This document shows, in pieces, positions 29,445-40,344 of a stretch of 64,000 bases of DNA; positions within the stretch are counted from its first letter, which is position 1; every line of letters begins with the position of its first letter. The notes under the pieces were generated by a model. It saw only the letters and a program-made list of their open reading frames with translations. It ran no database searches and was not told where the DNA came from. The position numbers and the translations under genes were made by a program. The DNA comes from Pectobacterium sp. CFBP8739. Its GTDB lineage: Bacteria; Pseudomonadota; Gammaproteobacteria; Enterobacterales; Enterobacteriaceae. Location of the stretch: the NCBI RefSeq assembly GCF_013449375.1, contig NZ_JACDRR010000007.1:118825-182824 (forward strand). Reading direction: 5' to 3'.

Positions 29445-31004
29445 CTATTCACAGACCTCGATACGATTTTTACCGCCTTTTTTGGCGCGATACAGCGCTT
29501 CGTCAGCGATCTCAATAACGCTCGATACCTCTTGTGGTGGAGTCGTCACATTAAAGATATAGACACCAGCGCTAATGGTAACAATTTTTTCTGGGAACAA
29601 TGTGATTTCATGCGGGATTCGCGCCTCACGCACGGCATCCAATGCCCGTTGAGCCAGCATGATGGCGCCTTGTCTGTCCGTCTCGGTGATAATAATGGCG
29701 AATTCTTCGCCGCCGTAGCGGGCAACCAAGTCTTCTTTACGTTTTGGCATGCTGTCCAGTATCTGACCAATCTTGCGTAAGCATTCATCGCCTGCTACGT
29801 GCCCGTAATGGTCATTATATTTTTTGAAGGCATCAACGTCGATCATGATCAGTGCCATGCATTGCTCGGTGTTTGAAACACGTAGCAAATTTTGCTGCAA
29901 GAAAATATCAAACTGACGACGATTGGCTAATCCTGTCAGGCTGTCAAACAGAGCCAGTGTGTGAAGGGTGCGGTTGACGGAGGTCAATTCATCACGAACA
30001 AGGGTCAAATTGAGTTGGTTTCTTAAATTGATGCGGATTTGTTTTAGGATGATTAGGCCCAGCAGTGTCATGGTGAACAATAAACTTAGCGTAATCACAC
30101 CGTAGATGATGCTGTCAGTCCTCCATTGACTGAGTGAAAGATTGAGGTCGTAACCTACTGCCATAACAATCGGGTAGTGTTTTAATTTTGTGTAGCCATA
30201 AATCCGTTCAATGTTATCCAGAGTGGGGACGAATGTTGCGGCGCCACTTTCGGACTTTTTCAGATATTCAGACACGCGCGAGCCACTGAACAGATTACGG
30301 TCGATGTAAGAATCGTCATAAGGGCGGCTGTACAGTATTTTTCCGTCAGAGAGTAGGAGCGCGATCGTGTCAGTGTCTTCCATCGCGTAGTAACCGTAAT
30401 ACTGTTTGAAATAATCGACAGAGAGTGTGGCGAGCAACACGCCTTTAAAGCTGCCGTCTGGATTATTGATACGCATAGATACAGGGATGACCAGATCCCC
30501 TGTAGAACGGCTTCTGATGACACTGCCGATGTGCGGGTTTTGCCCTACATTATTTTGATGATATTTGAAGTATTCTCTGTCTGTATAATTATTCTTTGAA
30601 GGGTTGGTAATTCCAGAGTTGGTGACCCATTCTCCTTTCTCATTGTAGATAAAAATGCCGTGTAACTGAGGCATTGTGGCCTTTCTGACTTTTAACATTT
30701 CACCGAATTTGATGAGTTGCTCTGGCGCTAGCCCCTCTTTATCGATACGTGATTGTAAATCCTGTAACAGAACATCTATTTGCGAAAAGGTATCTTCAGC
30801 GTGGCGTGCCAGCGACAGAGACAGATTTTTGACATCTCGCTCTGTGGAATTGATAAGCTGTTGACGAGAATTGACGATCTCCCACCCGTTCAATGTCACC
30901 ACCATCGTGACAATGAAAAGCATAAAAATGATCATCAATTTTTGCAGCGGCAGTTGGTAGTGCTCGGCGCTATCGCGCATGCTGACCTTCATTGTGCGCC
31001 TCAT
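29445..31004 (-). CDS. membrane diguanylate cyclase with extracytoplasmic sensor domain
   Basis: A 519-residue protein. Membrane helix 1 (about 24-44, MIIFMLFIVTMVVTLNGWEI) is followed by a periplasmic region of about 250 residues with dCACHE features (LHGIFIYNEKGEWVTNSG, YTDREYFKYHQ, GDLVIPVSMRI). Helix 2 (about 303-325) leads to a GGDEF domain (about 360-519: LTGLANRRQFD, DVDAFKKYNDHYGHVAGDECL, ARYGGEEFAI). The active site is GGEEF, so it should be catalytic and make cyclic di-GMP. RKED, an RxxD inhibitory site, sits exactly five residues before GGEEF. The signal sensed is unknown. It is a monocistronic gene with no EAL domain. Confidence 0.92.
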   Translation of the reverse strand: MRRTMKVSMRDSAEHYQLPLQKLMIIFMLFIVTMVVTLNGWEIVNSRQQLINSTERDVKNLSLSLARHAEDTFSQIDVLLQDLQSRIDKEGLAPEQLIKFGEMLKVRKATMPQLHGIFIYNEKGEWVTNSGITNPSKNNYTDREYFKYHQNNVGQNPHIGSVIRSRSTGDLVIPVSMRINNPDGSFKGVLLATLSVDYFKQYYGYYAMEDTDTIALLLSDGKILYSRPYDDSYIDRNLFSGSRVSEYLKKSESGAATFVPTLDNIERIYGYTKLKHYPIVMAVGYDLNLSLSQWRTDSIIYGVITLSLLFTMTLLGLIILKQIRINLRNQLNLTLVRDELTSVNRTLHTLALFDSLTGLANRRQFDIFLQQNLLRVSNTEQCMALIMIDVDAFKKYNDHYGHVAGDECLRKIGQILDSMPKRKEDLVARYGGEEFAIIITETDRQGAIMLAQRALDAVREARIPHEITLFPEKIVTISAGVYIFNVTTPPQEVSSVIEIADEALYRAKKGGKNRIEVCE

Positions 31005-31519
31005 TCCTTGCCAGAAACATGACTAATCACAAGTGTAGACGTTTCTGCACGTTACGCAGTGATTGATACACTCTCTTTATGATTTTAATTGGCTTTCATC
31101 AAATAATAAGTTGGTTTTAGAATAAAAATCAGCACTATTCTTTTTATGTGCTATTAATAAAATGTTAGAGCAAATCACTATCATCGTGTTTATTTACGAG
31201 AATCACTTAAGATAAATGACATTATGTTACACAATGTCATGATAATGATTTTTCATTATGATTAAAGAACGTCACAAGGTGTAAGGAAATTTTTATTTAT
31301 TGTTAAATACACTATGTTTAATTGGCGTTTAACTGATGTTGCTAATGATAAGGGTACAGTGTTTTTACGCTTGGGTTGATGAGTATGAGGCGAGTCTGGT
31401 ATGAATAGGTTGGGGGCGAGAAATACATTGACATGTAATGTGCCTATTCAGTGTGAAGAATAAGAAAGATACTGCGGCGGAATAGGTTTTTTAGCCAGTG
31501 ATGAAATAAAGAGCCCTCC
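31005..31519. other. AT-rich region between the cyclase gene and ugd
   Basis: 515 bases holding two divergent promoters. A PhoP-box match lies at 31315-31331. No open frame or RNA gene is supported. Confidence 0.45.
31315..31331 (+). promoter_or_regulatory. candidate PhoP box upstream of ugd
   Basis: TGTTTA-ATTGG-CGTTTA: a direct repeat with the 11-base period of the PhoP box (T/G)GTTTA-N5-(T/G)GTTTA, one mismatch. It is about 190 bases before the ugd start. Confidence 0.5.
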
Positions 31520-32686
31520 ATGAAAATAGCGATTAGCGGAACGGGATATGTCGGTTTATCGAATGGATTATTGTTGGCGCAACAGCATCAGGTTGTGGCG
31601 TTAGATATTGTGGCTGAAAAAGTGGCGATGCTGAATCAGCGAAAATCGCCAATTAATGACGCCGAGATTGAGCGTTTTTTACAACGCGAAACGCTGAATT
31701 TTTCCGCTACGCTGGATAAATATGAAGCGTATGTCGATGCGCAGTTCGTGATTATCGCGACGCCGACAGATTACGATCCACAGACGAACTATTTCAATAC
31801 GTCGTCGGTAGAGGCAGTCATTCGCGATGTGATGGCGATTAATCCTCAGGCCATTATGGTGATTAAATCGACGGTGCCGGTCGGTTACACAGAGAAAGTC
31901 AGCCAGCAGTTGGATACGGATAACATCATTTTTTCACCCGAGTTTCTGCGTGAGGGAAAGGCGCTGCACGACAACCTTTACCCGTCGCGGATTGTGGTGG
32001 GTGAACGCTCGGAAAGGGCGAGGTTTTTTGCTAACCTATTGATGGAGTGCGCATTAAAAAAAGATATTCGTGTACTGTTTACCGACCCGACAGAGGCCGA
32101 AGCGATAAAATTGTTTGCGAATACCTTCCTGGCGATGCGCGTCGCCTACTTTAACGAGTTGGACAGCTATGCTGAATCGCTGGGGCTAAATACCCGGCAG
32201 ATTATTGAGGGTGTGTGCCTCGATCCGCGTATCGGCAACTACTACAACAATCCTTCTTTTGGCTACGGCGGTTATTGTTTGCCGAAGGATACTCGGCAGC
32301 TTTTGGCTAACTATCGTACGGTTCCGAATAACCTGATCAAGGCGATCGTGGACGCGAACCATACGCGGAAAGATTTCATCGCCGACACGATTATCCGCCG
32401 TCATCCGAAAACCGTCGGCGTTCATCGTCTTATCATGAAAGCAGGGTCGGATAATTTTCGCTTTTCTTCCATTCAGGGCATTATGAAAAGGATAAAAGCG
32501 AAAGGAATCAATGTCGTGGTTTATGAGCCAGGGATTGATGATGATAACTTCCTAGATTTTCCTGTCATTCACCAAATTAACAGTTTCAAACAACAGTGTG
32601 ACATTATTATTACCAATCGTTATGCCGACGAATTAAAAGATGTAATAGGAAAGATTTATACTAGAGACTTATTTGGTGAGGATTGA
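31520..32686 (+). CDS. ugd: UDP-glucose 6-dehydrogenase Ugd
   Basis: A 388-residue NAD-dependent enzyme oxidising UDP-glucose to UDP-glucuronate, the starting point for UDP-L-Ara4N and for some capsules and exopolysaccharides. The Rossmann start is [19 protein letters not shown]. The central signature is [20 protein letters not shown], and the catalytic cysteine is Cys253 in [12 protein letters not shown]. The length is that of E. coli Ugd. It is placed directly before the arn operon, which consumes its product, but a 200-base gap with its own control elements separates them. Confidence 0.95.
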   Translation: MKIAISGTGYVGLSNGLLLAQQHQVVALDIVAEKVAMLNQRKSPINDAEIERFLQRETLNFSATLDKYEAYVDAQFVIIATPTDYDPQTNYFNTSSVEAVIRDVMAINPQAIMVIKSTVPVGYTEKVSQQLDTDNIIFSPEFLREGKALHDNLYPSRIVVGERSERARFFANLLMECALKKDIRVLFTDPTEAEAIKLFANTFLAMRVAYFNELDSYAESLGLNTRQIIEGVCLDPRIGNYYNNPSFGYGGYCLPKDTRQLLANYRTVPNNLIKAIVDANHTRKDFIADTIIRRHPKTVGVHRLIMKAGSDNFRFSSIQGIMKRIKAKGINVVVYEPGIDDDNFLDFPVIHQINSFKQQCDIIITNRYADELKDVIGKIYTRDLFGED

Positions 32687-32815
32687 TTTCTTGTCGTAAA
32701 TAAATCGACGTTTTGCTATTCGCGAAAAGTTCATTTTTGCATTGTAATTAATTATGTCTTTTTACGCTTCATCATGTGGTGCTGTTTATCTATGGTTTTA
32801 TGATTGTCGTAATAA

Positions 32816-32832
32816 ATTAAGGTTGGCTTAAG
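32816..32832 (+). promoter_or_regulatory. candidate PmrA (BasR) box upstream of arnB
   Basis: ATTAAG-GTTGG-CTTAAG agrees with the PmrA box YTTAAK-N5-YTTAAK at all but the first base. It lies 61 bases upstream of the arnB ATG, the position expected for an activator site. Confidence 0.65.
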
Positions 32833-32893
32833 GCTTGGTTATTTAGACTGCTCAATGATGGTTTGTCGCCATTATTTATTTTGGGAATATGTT

Positions 32894-34042
32894 ATGACGG
32901 ATTTTTTGCCGTTTTCCCGCCCGAACATGGGCGAAGAGGAAATTGCTGCCGTGGCTGAAGTATTACGCTCCGGTTGGATAACCACAGGGCCGAAATGTCA
33001 GCAACTGGAACAGGCATTTTGCCAGCAGGTCGGGTGTCAACAGGCAATTGCGGTGAGTTCTGCAACGGGCGGGATGCACGTGACGCTAATGGCGCTTGGT
33101 ATTGGCCCCGGCGATGAGGTGATTACGCCGTCCCAGACTTGGGTTTCAACCGTCAATATCATCACGCTTTTGGGAGCGGAACCCGTGATGGTTGACGTGG
33201 ATCGGCATACGCTGATGGTGCGACCGCAGGATGTTGAGGCGGCCATCACACCGAAAACCAAAGCCATTATTCCCGTGCACTATGCTGGCGCTCCGGCCGA
33301 TCTGACGCCGCTGCGTGCTATCAGCGAGCGCTACGGCATCCCACTGATAGAGGATGCGGCGCATGCCGTCGGTACGCAATATCGCGATGAGTGGATCGGC
33401 GCGCGTGGAACGGCCATTTTCTCGTTTCATGCGATTAAAAACATCACCTGTGCGGAAGGCGGCATGGTCGTGACGGACGACGAGACGCTCGCTGAACGCA
33501 TACGCAGCCTGAAATTTCACGGGCTAGGCGTTGATGCATTCGACAGGCAGCGACAGGGGCGCAAGCCGCAGGCTGAAGTGGTGACGCCGGGGTTTAAATA
33601 CAATCTGGCGGATATCAATGCGGCGATTGCGCTGGTGCAATTGGATAAACTCTCAGCGATCAACGCCCGCCGTCAGCAGCTTGCTGCGCGTTATCTCACA
33701 CAACTACGCTCGCTGCCGCTCCAGCCGCTGGCGGTTCCCGATTATCCCCATTTGCATGCCTGGCATCTGTTTATGGTGCGCGTGGATGAAACGCGGTGCG
33801 GCATATCGCGCGATAGCCTGATGGCGGAACTGCAAACGCGCGGCATTGGCACTGGGTTGCATTTCAGAGCGGTGCATACACAAAAATATTACCGTGAGCG
33901 CTATCCCCATTTGCATCTGCCGGAAACGGAATGGAATTCGGCGTCGCTGATGACGCTGCCGCTGTTCCCCGATATGCAGGATTGCGATGTCGATCGCGTC
34001 GTCGCGGCGCTAACCTCGATTCTGGAGTCTGTTCGTGATTGA
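32894..34042 (+). CDS. arnB: UDP-L-Ara4O C-4'' transaminase ArnB
   Basis: A 382-residue PLP-dependent aminotransferase that makes UDP-L-Ara4N from the ketopentose using glutamate. Visible motifs are [53 protein letters not shown] and the lysine segment [15 protein letters not shown] (Lys forms the PLP aldimine). The start at 32894 gives [16 protein letters not shown], the ArnB N-terminus; the in-frame ATG at 32855 is less likely. It is the first gene of arnBCADTEF, and its stop overlaps the arnC GTG. Confidence 0.96.
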   Translation: MTDFLPFSRPNMGEEEIAAVAEVLRSGWITTGPKCQQLEQAFCQQVGCQQAIAVSSATGGMHVTLMALGIGPGDEVITPSQTWVSTVNIITLLGAEPVMVDVDRHTLMVRPQDVEAAITPKTKAIIPVHYAGAPADLTPLRAISERYGIPLIEDAAHAVGTQYRDEWIGARGTAIFSFHAIKNITCAEGGMVVTDDETLAERIRSLKFHGLGVDAFDRQRQGRKPQAEVVTPGFKYNLADINAAIALVQLDKLSAINARRQQLAARYLTQLRSLPLQPLAVPDYPHLHAWHLFMVRVDETRCGISRDSLMAELQTRGIGTGLHFRAVHTQKYYRERYPHLHLPETEWNSASLMTLPLFPDMQDCDVDRVVAALTSILESVRD

Positions 34043-35018
34043 TGACATCAAAAATGTGTCCGTTGTGATTCCCGTTTATAACGAAGAAGAGAGCCTGCCG
34101 GTGCTGATCGAACGCACGCTGGCAGCCTGTCGGCAGATCGGTAAACCCTGGGAAATTATTCTGGTTGATGACGGCAGCAGCGATCGCTCGGCGGATCTGC
34201 TGACCGAAGCGGCGAGCGATCCGGAAAAGCACATTATCGCCGTGCTGTTGAATCGCAACTATGGTCAGCACTCGGCCATCATGGCGGGATTCCAGCAGGC
34301 GGTGGGCGATGTGATTATCACGCTGGATGCCGATTTGCAAAACCCGCCAGAGGAAATTCCACGGCTGGTGGAGTATGCCGCGCAAGGGTATGACGTGGTG
34401 GGCACCGTGCGGGCAAATCGACAGGATTCGCTGTTCCGCAAACTGGCGTCGAAAACCATCAATCTGATGATCCGACGTTCGACCGGGAAATCCATGGCGG
34501 ATTACGGCTGCATGCTGCGCGCCTATCGTCGCCACATTGTCAGCGCGATGCTGCGCTGTCATGAACGCAGCACCTTTATTCCTATTTTGGCCAACACGTT
34601 CGCGCGGAAAACCATCGAGATCGACGTGATGCATGCCGAGCGCGAATTCGGCACCTCCAAATACAGCTTTCTGAAACTGATTAACCTGATGTACGACCTG
34701 CTGACCTGCCTGACGACGACACCGCTACGTCTACTCAGCCTGATCGGTAGCGTCGTCGCGCTGTCGGGTTTCCTGTTGGCGCTGTTGTTGATCGGTCTGC
34801 GTTTGTTCTTAGGGGCGGAATGGGCAGCGGACGGCGTGTTCACGCTGTTTGCTGTGCTGTTCATGTTTATCGGCGCGCAGTTTGTCGGGATGGGGCTATT
34901 GGGGGAATACATCGGTCGCATCTATACCGATGTGCGCGCTCGGCCACGCTATTTTGTGCAAAAAACAGTGAGTGCGGCAACGCCATTGACTACCAGTTTA
35001 CGGGATGAAGAAGAATGA
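34035..35018 (+). CDS. arnC: undecaprenyl-phosphate 4-deoxy-4-formamido-L-arabinose transferase ArnC
   Basis: A 327-residue GT2 glycosyltransferase that moves L-Ara4FN from UDP to undecaprenyl phosphate at the inner membrane. Motifs are [39 protein letters not shown] and the C-terminal helix pair ([39 protein letters not shown]). It uses GTG at 34035 and overlaps the arnB stop by eight bases. It overlaps arnA by four bases. Confidence 0.96.
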   Translation: MIDDIKNVSVVIPVYNEEESLPVLIERTLAACRQIGKPWEIILVDDGSSDRSADLLTEAASDPEKHIIAVLLNRNYGQHSAIMAGFQQAVGDVIITLDADLQNPPEEIPRLVEYAAQGYDVVGTVRANRQDSLFRKLASKTINLMIRRSTGKSMADYGCMLRAYRRHIVSAMLRCHERSTFIPILANTFARKTIEIDVMHAEREFGTSKYSFLKLINLMYDLLTCLTTTPLRLLSLIGSVVALSGFLLALLLIGLRLFLGAEWAADGVFTLFAVLFMFIGAQFVGMGLLGEYIGRIYTDVRARPRYFVQKTVSAATPLTTSLRDEEE

Positions 35019-37015
35019 AAGCGATCGTATTTGCCTACCATGATATCGGCTGCGTTGGTCTTGAGGCGTTAAAGCTCGCGGGTTATGACGTTCAGGCGGT
35101 ATTCACGCACAGCGATGCGCCGGGCGAAAATCACTTCTATGCGTCGGTAGCGAAAGCGGCAGCCGAGATGGATGTGCCGGTGTTTGCGCCGGAAGACGTT
35201 AACCACCCGCTTTGGGTAAACCGCATTCGCGAACTGGCACCGGATGTGATTTTTTCCTTCTATTATCGCACGTTATTAAGCGATGACATTCTCCAGTTAC
35301 CGTCGTTCGGCGCTTTCAATCTGCATGGGTCGCTGCTGCCACGCTACCGTGGGCGGGCACCGGTGAATTGGGTACTGGTGAACGGTGAAACGCAGACGGG
35401 CGTAACGCTGCACAAGATGGTGTCCCGCGCCGATGCCGGTGATATCGTTGCCCAGTCCGTGGTGGCGATTGACGATGACGATACCGCGCTGACGCTGCAT
35501 GGCAAATGCCGTACTGCCGCTGTGGCATTACTGGCGCAGCAGTTACCGCTGATCCGCTCGCGTGAGATGATGCTGACGCCGCAGGATGAAAGTCGGGCCA
35601 GCTATTTCGGACGTCGCACGGCGGCAGATGGTCTGATCGATTGGCAAAAAAGCGCCCGTGAGATCAACAACCTGATCCGCGCGGTGACGGAACCGTATCC
35701 GGGTGCGTTTACGTTTCTCGGTGAGCGAAAAGTGACGATTTGGCGCGCTCGTGTTGTAAAGGACAAGCTCGGTGGTGAGGCGGGCGTGATTCTCTCGACG
35801 TCGCCGCTGGTGGTGTCCTGTGGTGAAGACGCGCTTGAGATTGTCAGCGGACAGAGTGAGAGCGGGCTGTATATGTCGGGTAGCCGACTAGCGGCGGAAA
35901 TGGGCATAGTGCCACAGGCGAAATTGGGCAACCTCGCCAGCCGTGTGCAACGACGCCGCACACGCGTCCTGATTCTTGGCGTGAACGGTTTTATCGGTAA
36001 CCACCTGACGGAACGCCTGCTGCGCGACGATCGCTATGAAATTTACGGATTGGATATCAGCTCGGACGCCATCGCCCGTTTTCTTGGCGATCCGCGTTTC
36101 CATTTTGTGGAAGGCGATATCAGCATTCATAACGAATGGATCGAATATCACATCAAGAAATGCGATGTCATTTTGCCGCTGGTGGCGATTGCCACGCCTA
36201 TCGAGTACACCCGTAACCCACTGCGCGTGTTTGAGCTGGATTTTGAAGAGAACCTGAAAATTGTGCGCGACTGCGTGCGCTACAACAAACGCATTGTTTT
36301 CCCGTCCACCTCAGAAGTGTACGGCATGTGTGATGACAAAGAGTTTGATGAAGATAACTCACGCCTGATTGTCGGGCCAATCAACAAGCCGCGCTGGATT
36401 TACTCTGTGTCCAAGCAGTTGCTGGATCGGGTGATCTGGGCATACGGCGCGAAAAGCGGCCTGCGATTTACGCTGTTCCGTCCGTTTAACTGGATGGGGC
36501 CGCGTCTGGATACGCTGGATGCGGCGCGCATTGGTAGTTCCCGAGCGATTACCCAATTGATCCTCAATCTGGTGGAGGGATCGCCGATCAAACTGGTGGA
36601 CGGCGGGGCGCAGAAACGTTGTTTTACCGACATTCACGACGGCATCGAAGCCTTGTTCCGGATTATTGAAAACCGCAACGGTCAGTGTGACGGGCAGATC
36701 ATCAACATCGGCAACCCACAGAATGAAGCCAGTATCCGCGAACTGGGCGAAATGCTGCTGACCAGCTTTAATAACCATCCGTTGCGTGAGCGTTTCCCGC
36801 CATTTGCCGGGTTTATTGAAGTGGAAAGCAGCCGTTATTACGGCAAAGGTTATCAGGATGTGGCGCACCGCACGCCGAGCATTCGTAACGCCAAACGCCT
36901 GCTGGAGTGGGAACCGACAGTGAAGATGGAACAAACCGTCGCGGAAACGCTGGACTATTTCCTGCGTACCGTTGATCCCCAGCACGCCGATGACGCCACG
37001 GATACGCAGGGATGA
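35015..37015 (+). CDS. arnA: bifunctional UDP-glucuronate decarboxylase / UDP-L-Ara4N formyltransferase ArnA
   Basis: A 666-residue two-domain protein. Residues 1-300 are the N-10-formyl-THF-dependent formyltransferase ([19 protein letters not shown] contains the catalytic Asn and His). From about residue 315 comes the NAD-dependent decarboxylase ([29 protein letters not shown], and the Tyr-Lys pair in [12 protein letters not shown]). The first reaction oxidatively decarboxylates UDP-glucuronate; the second formylates UDP-L-Ara4N. The length is close to E. coli ArnA (660). Start and stop overlap its neighbours by four bases each. Confidence 0.97.
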   Translation: MKAIVFAYHDIGCVGLEALKLAGYDVQAVFTHSDAPGENHFYASVAKAAAEMDVPVFAPEDVNHPLWVNRIRELAPDVIFSFYYRTLLSDDILQLPSFGAFNLHGSLLPRYRGRAPVNWVLVNGETQTGVTLHKMVSRADAGDIVAQSVVAIDDDDTALTLHGKCRTAAVALLAQQLPLIRSREMMLTPQDESRASYFGRRTAADGLIDWQKSAREINNLIRAVTEPYPGAFTFLGERKVTIWRARVVKDKLGGEAGVILSTSPLVVSCGEDALEIVSGQSESGLYMSGSRLAAEMGIVPQAKLGNLASRVQRRRTRVLILGVNGFIGNHLTERLLRDDRYEIYGLDISSDAIARFLGDPRFHFVEGDISIHNEWIEYHIKKCDVILPLVAIATPIEYTRNPLRVFELDFEENLKIVRDCVRYNKRIVFPSTSEVYGMCDDKEFDEDNSRLIVGPINKPRWIYSVSKQLLDRVIWAYGAKSGLRFTLFRPFNWMGPRLDTLDAARIGSSRAITQLILNLVEGSPIKLVDGGAQKRCFTDIHDGIEALFRIIENRNGQCDGQIINIGNPQNEASIRELGEMLLTSFNNHPLRERFPPFAGFIEVESSRYYGKGYQDVAHRTPSIRNAKRLLEWEPTVKMEQTVAETLDYFLRTVDPQHADDATDTQG

Positions 37016-37905
37016 CGCGCGTTGGCCTGCGCATTGATGTCGATACCTGGCGCGGTACGCGGGACGGCGTGCCCACGTTGCTGGATGTGTTAGCAGAGTT
37101 CGATATCCAGGCGAGTTTCTTTTTTAGCGTCGGGCCGGACAACATGGGGCGTCATCTGTGGCGCCTGTTGCGCCCGCGCTTTTTATGGAAGATGCTGCGC
37201 TCCAACGCCGCCTCACTCTACGGCTGGGATATCTTGCTGGCCGGCACGGCGTGGCCGGGGCGTCATATCGGCGCACGGTTTGGTTCGTTAATCCGCCAGA
37301 CGCACGACGCTGGCCATGAAGTCGGGTTACACGCTTGGGATCATCACGGCTGGCAGGCGAATGTCGTCCGCTGGTCGGATGCGCAATTGGCTGCGCAGTT
37401 CCGTGAAGGCATGGATGCGTTGACACCGATTCTGTCATCACCCGTGCGCTGTTCCGCGGTAGCGGGCTGGCGAGCCGATTCGCGCGTTGTGGAGATGAAG
37501 CAGCACTGGAATCTGGACTATAACAGCGACTGTCGCGGCACCCGACCTTTCCGACCGCGCCTAGAAAATGGTGAGTTGGGCACCGTGCAAATCCCTGTCA
37601 CCTTGCCGACCTATGATGAAGTTATCGGCGAGCGCGTGAGTGACGGTGAATTCAACGACTTTATTCTTGCGGCGATCCAGCAGGATCGCGGCGTGCCGGT
37701 CTACACCATCCATGCGGAGGTAGAAGGGGGGGCGAAGCTGGCGCAGTTCCGCCAATTGCTGCTTCGCGCCCGCCAGCAACACATCGAATTTTGTCCGCTT
37801 TCCTCATTGCTGCCTGATGACCGCGCCACGCTGCCCGTCGGGCGGATTGAGCGTGCACCGTTCCTAGGGCGGGAAGGGTGGCTTGGCGTACAAACGGAAG
37901 AATAA
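37012..37905 (+). CDS. arnD: undecaprenyl-phosphate L-Ara4FN deformylase ArnD
   Basis: A 297-residue NodB-type polysaccharide deacetylase that removes the formyl group from undecaprenyl-phosphate L-Ara4FN. The first motif is [16 protein letters not shown] (catalytic Asp and metal Asp). The metal histidines lie in [15 protein letters not shown], and a later catalytic histidine in [11 protein letters not shown]. The C-terminus ends [17 protein letters not shown] overlaps the arnA stop. Confidence 0.95.
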   Translation: MTRVGLRIDVDTWRGTRDGVPTLLDVLAEFDIQASFFFSVGPDNMGRHLWRLLRPRFLWKMLRSNAASLYGWDILLAGTAWPGRHIGARFGSLIRQTHDAGHEVGLHAWDHHGWQANVVRWSDAQLAAQFREGMDALTPILSSPVRCSAVAGWRADSRVVEMKQHWNLDYNSDCRGTRPFRPRLENGELGTVQIPVTLPTYDEVIGERVSDGEFNDFILAAIQQDRGVPVYTIHAEVEGGAKLAQFRQLLLRARQQHIEFCPLSSLLPDDRATLPVGRIERAPFLGREGWLGVQTEE

Positions 37906-37922
37906 ATAAAGCAGGAGATAGC

Positions 37923-39593
37923 ATGGAAAAAGGCATGATAAAGCTAAAAAGTACCGTAATACTGGTGCTATTTGCTTTGCTCTACCTGTTACCGCTTAAC
38001 GGCCGCTGGCTGTGGTCACCGGACGAAACGCGCTATGCGGAAATCAGCCGCGAGATGCTTCAGCGTGGCGATTGGATCGTGCCGCATTTGCTGGACATTC
38101 GCTACTTTGAGAAACCTGTTGCAGGCTACTGGCTGAATAACATTAGCCAGTGGGTATTTGGTCATACCAATTTTGCCGTGCGTTTTGGTTCGGTATTTTC
38201 TACTGCGTTGAGCGCGCTACTAGTGTTTTGGCTGGCGATGTTGCTGTGGAAAAACCAGCGTACCGCGCTGCTGGCGGCGACGATCTATCTGACATCGCTG
38301 CTGGTGTATGGCATCGGTACGTACAGCGTGCTCGATCCCATGGTGACGCTCTGGATGACGGCGGCGCTGTTCAGCCACGTGCTGATTCAGCGTGCTACGC
38401 TGACGCGCGAACGGCTCATGGCCTGGGGGATGATGGGGCTGGCCTGCGGCATGGGGTTTATGACCAAAGGTTTTCTGGCGCTGGCCTTACCGGTCATCAG
38501 TGTGCTGCCAGTGGCGGTGGCGCAAAAGCGGATTAAGGAATTGCTGCTGTTCGGGCCGCTGGCGATTGTCGTTGCGGTATTGCTGAGTGCGCCGTGGGCG
38601 CTGGCGGTACATGCGCAAGAAGCCGATTACTGGCACTACTTCTTTTGGATTGAACATATCCAGCGTTTTGCAGAAGACGATGCACAGCATAAAGCGCCGT
38701 TCTGGTATTACCTACCGGTGCTGATTGTCGGCGTATTCCCCTGGCTTGCGCTGTTGCCGGGGGCGTTGCGCAGTGGTTGGGCGGAACGAAAAGCTAACCC
38801 CGAAAGGTTCCTCCTGCTGTGTTGGATGGTGATGCCACTGCTGTTTTTCAGCATCGCTAAAGGCAAGCTGCTGACTTATATTTTGCCGTGCTTTGCCCCG
38901 CTGGCATTGCTGATGGCGGCATGGATTTCCGGACTGGCTCCTGCGGTACGCGAACGTGTATTGCGCATCAATAGCTGGCTCAATATTGCGCTCGGTGGCC
39001 TGCTGGCGCTCGCTGTTGCGGCGCTTGGCCTCGGCATCATCATGCCGCATCTCTATCAACCGGGAGAAGGGCTGACCATTGTATCGGGCGTTGTCTGTTT
39101 CATCGGTTGGGTAGCCTTTGCCGTTGTCAGCCTGAAAAAGCCGCGATCGTGGGGGTATCTGGTCGCGGGCTGTCCGTTATTTCTGGCGCTGCTCGTCGGT
39201 GGAAGCATTCCGGCGAGTGTGGTCGATTCAAAGAATCCTCAAACCTTCATTCGTAGCCACCAGCCACTGCTGGAGGAGAGCCGCTATGTTCTTAGCGATG
39301 AAGTTGGGCTGGCAGCCGGGCTGGCGTGGGAGCTCAAACGTAGCGATATCACCTTATTCAAGGCGCGGGGCGAATTGAATTACGGGCTGAACTACGCCGA
39401 TTCTACTGGCCGCTTTGTGGATGAGGGGGCTTTCCCAACCTGGCTTGCGGAGAAACGGCGTAGCGGAAATGTTGCGCTGGTGCTGAAGATCGATAGGGAT
39501 GTCGATGAGGAATACCGCAGCTTGCCCGCCCCCGATCAGTTGAAGAAATCGCACCGCTACGTGTTGCTGTTTTATAAGCAGATAGCGCCATGA
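37923..39593 (+). CDS. arnT: lipid A L-Ara4N transferase ArnT
   Basis: A 556-residue inner-membrane GT83 transferase that attaches L-Ara4N from undecaprenyl phosphate to lipid A phosphates, giving polymyxin resistance. After the first helix comes the catalytic loop [16 protein letters not shown] (conserved Asp-Glu). [16 protein letters not shown] and [19 protein letters not shown] follow, with about 12-13 helices in the first 430 residues and a soluble C-terminal domain. The start at 37923 was chosen for AGGAG six bases upstream; a longer frame beginning at 37878 would overlap arnD. It overlaps arnE by four bases. Confidence 0.96.
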   Translation: MEKGMIKLKSTVILVLFALLYLLPLNGRWLWSPDETRYAEISREMLQRGDWIVPHLLDIRYFEKPVAGYWLNNISQWVFGHTNFAVRFGSVFSTALSALLVFWLAMLLWKNQRTALLAATIYLTSLLVYGIGTYSVLDPMVTLWMTAALFSHVLIQRATLTRERLMAWGMMGLACGMGFMTKGFLALALPVISVLPVAVAQKRIKELLLFGPLAIVVAVLLSAPWALAVHAQEADYWHYFFWIEHIQRFAEDDAQHKAPFWYYLPVLIVGVFPWLALLPGALRSGWAERKANPERFLLLCWMVMPLLFFSIAKGKLLTYILPCFAPLALLMAAWISGLAPAVRERVLRINSWLNIALGGLLALAVAALGLGIIMPHLYQPGEGLTIVSGVVCFIGWVAFAVVSLKKPRSWGYLVAGCPLFLALLVGGSIPASVVDSKNPQTFIRSHQPLLEESRYVLSDEVGLAAGLAWELKRSDITLFKARGELNYGLNYADSTGRFVDEGAFPTWLAEKRRSGNVALVLKIDRDVDEEYRSLPAPDQLKKSHRYVLLFYKQIAP

Positions 39594-39931
39594 GTTATCT
39601 ACTGGTGGCTATCGTCTGCCTGCTGACCAGCTTGGGACAACTGTGCCAGAAACAGGCGGCGGAGTGCTGGCGGCGTTTGCCGACGGCGCGACGCCAGCGC
39701 GTAACGCTCGGGTGGCTGATGTTGGCGGCGTTGCTGCTGGGTATCGGGCTGCTGCTGTGGCTGGTGGTGTTGCAGCATATTCCGCTCGGCGTGGCGTACC
39801 CGCTGCTGAGCATCAATTTTATTCTGGTTACGCTGCTGGCGCACTACGGGTTTGGCGAACGCGTGGACCGTCACCACTGGTGGGGCATTGCGCTGATTAT
39901 CACCGGTATCTATCTGATGCAGGGGGGATGA
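39590..39931 (+). CDS. arnE: L-Ara4N-phosphoundecaprenol flippase subunit ArnE
   Basis: A 113-residue SMR/EmrE-like membrane protein with four helices ([73 protein letters not shown]). Together with ArnF it is thought to flip undecaprenyl-phosphate-L-Ara4N to the periplasm for ArnT. It overlaps arnT by four bases and is directly followed by arnF. Confidence 0.93.
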   Translation: MSYLLVAIVCLLTSLGQLCQKQAAECWRRLPTARRQRVTLGWLMLAALLLGIGLLLWLVVLQHIPLGVAYPLLSINFILVTLLAHYGFGERVDRHHWWGIALIITGIYLMQGG

Positions 39932-40344
39932 TGGCGAAAAAAGGCTATGTCTGGGCGCTTGGCAGTATTGTGTTAGCCAGCGCTGCGCAGGTATTAATGA
40001 AAAGCGGGATGCTGGCGCTGCCGAGCATTTCCCTGACGCACTGGCCGCCGCTGAGCACCTTAATGGGCGGTTGGCCTGTGGTTGCGGTGATCGGTGGGAT
40101 GGTTTGCTACGGTCTGTCGATGGCGTGCTGGTTCATGGTGCTACGCTATCTGTCGCTAAGTCGCGCCTATCCGCTCATTAGCCTGAGCTATGCGGTGGTC
40201 TACCTGGCGGCGGTTTTCCTACCGTGGCTGAATGAATCGATGAGCCTGCGTAAAAATCTCGGTGTTTTGATCATCATGTTGGGCGTCTGGCTGGTAACGC
40301 GCAGGCGGCGCGATAAACCGCCTGCGCATGCCTCTAGCGGTTGA
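39931..40344 (+). CDS. arnF: L-Ara4N-phosphoundecaprenol flippase subunit ArnF
   Basis: A 137-residue four-helix EmrE-like protein ([78 protein letters not shown]), partner of ArnE. Two adjacent ATG codons (39928 and 39931) are possible; 39931 gives better spacing to AGGGGGG. It is the last gene of the arn operon. Its stop (40342-40344) directly abuts the stop of the convergent iron transporter operon, leaving no room for a terminator between them. Confidence 0.92.
   Translation: MAKKGYVWALGSIVLASAAQVLMKSGMLALPSISLTHWPPLSTLMGGWPVVAVIGGMVCYGLSMACWFMVLRYLSLSRAYPLISLSYAVVYLAAVFLPWLNESMSLRKNLGVLIIMLGVWLVTRRRRDKPPAHASSG

Noticed and set aside
33864..34634. A 256-codon frame on the minus strand
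   Set aside because: Antisense to the arnB/arnC junction; rich in His, Arg and Gln, as shadows of GC-rich genes usually are.
36359..36985. A 208-codon frame on the minus strand
   Set aside because: Antisense to the decarboxylase half of arnA, where the sense frame is fully explained.
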